DNA from: Crocodylus rhombifer
Taxonomy: Eukaryota; Chordata; Crocodylia; Crocodylidae
Reading direction: 5' to 3'
Length of the DNA stretch: 64,000 nt
Assembly (NCBI GenBank): GCA_038503035.1
Contig: JAVSML010019122.1
Span: 1-64,000 of the forward strand
The notes under the pieces were generated by a model. It was not told the DNA's origin. It made no database searches and was given only the letters and a program-made list of their open reading frames with translations. Within the stretch, counting starts at the first letter, position 1. Each line of letters opens with the position of its first letter. Made by a program: the position numbers and the translations under genes. Of the stretch, positions 63,613 to 64,000 are shown one piece after another.

Positions 63613-64000
63613 CTGGCTGGGGAAAGCCTGAGGCTTGCTGGTTGCAGTGGAGTTGTGAAGGTGAGAACATCCCTGCAGTTTTCACCCCACTGCTCCTTAA
63701 CACACACACACAGTTGCACATCATGAGTTTTGCTTCAGTAGTTTGAGGTGCAGTTTCCCAGAAACCCCTGCACCTATCTCCTTGAACCTTGGCAGGCTTC
63801 ATGGGCTCAGAAGTGGCTACCATCCCTACAAGTTTCATCTGAATCAGGCAAGAAATGACAAAGTTATAGGTGGTTTTGTGATTCCCTATTATAGCCTATG
63901 GCTGAAACACCGTTGAAATTCCAAAACAGCTCTGAAACAGATTTGGGTGAAACGAAATGGGGCAGTGTTTTGAAACTCTGAAATGAATCACTGTCCCTCT
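63613..64000. other. Unassigned sequence at the window end
   Basis: Contains a short (CA)n run near 63700-63712. From 63830 onward repeated ctgaaac / gaaac blocks suggest the start of another MITE cut by the window edge. Confidence 0.3.

Overview
This window looks like non-coding DNA from a large sauropsid (reptile-line) vertebrate genome, most likely a crocodilian. The evidence is an AT-rich background without gene density, many copies of CR1 LINEs carrying the typical 3' tail motif (tcatagat...agggctggaagggacc...), old L2- and L3-like LINEs, a MIR-type SINE, and many short hAT-like and other terminal-inverted-repeat elements with GC-rich interiors. The species assignment is inference from repeat style, not a database match. 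I see no complete host gene, no tRNA or rRNA gene, and no prokaryotic feature. The one good host coding candidate is a 132-bp exon at 38080-38211 (+) with a strong acceptor, a usable donor and a single open frame. If it is real, most of the window is intron of its gene.

Layout. 1-5025: unique AT-rich sequence with one small inverted-repeat element, one GC-rich open frame and a possible LTR promoter. 5026-7875: two CR1 copies head to tail on the minus strand. 8366-11505: an L2-like LINE (+) split by a 1.05-kb hAT-like element. 13935-17025: a CR1 3' end, two GC-rich dispersed repeats and a Harbinger (PIF/HARBI1-type) transposase relic. 17100-23830: a minus-strand LINE with an apurinic-type endonuclease, interrupted by a full-length 4.46-kb CR1 (+). 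23831-29424: mostly unique, with a MIR SINE and a CR1 3' fragment. 29425-34500: chimeric CR1, SINE, LINE scraps and a hairpin MITE. 34501-40100: repeat-poor region holding the candidate exon. 40108-44640: L3-like LINE copies and MITEs. 44645-52760: a dense block of CR1 copies, including a 3-kb one whose ORF2 has only two visible breaks, a second CR1 group (+), an LTR-like segment and an older CR1 relic. 52761-64000: mostly unique sequence with Tigger-like, hAT-like and foldback elements, an array of alternating inverted GC-rich modules, and the C-terminal end of a hAT transposase.

How the pieces work together. In the CR1 elements, ORF1 carries an SGNH (GDSL-type) esterase domain, and ORF2 carries the endonuclease and reverse transcriptase that copy the element into new sites. 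Every copy here has visible breaks, so all are annotated as pseudogenes. The non-autonomous hAT-like elements would have been moved by hAT transposases, of which only a terminal domain relic is seen at 63131-63268. I did not find a previously undescribed functional system. The most informative items are the nested retroelement at 17100-23830, the near-intact CR1 ORF2 at 44738-47531, the chimeric CR1 at 29758-30240, and the exon at 38080-38211.
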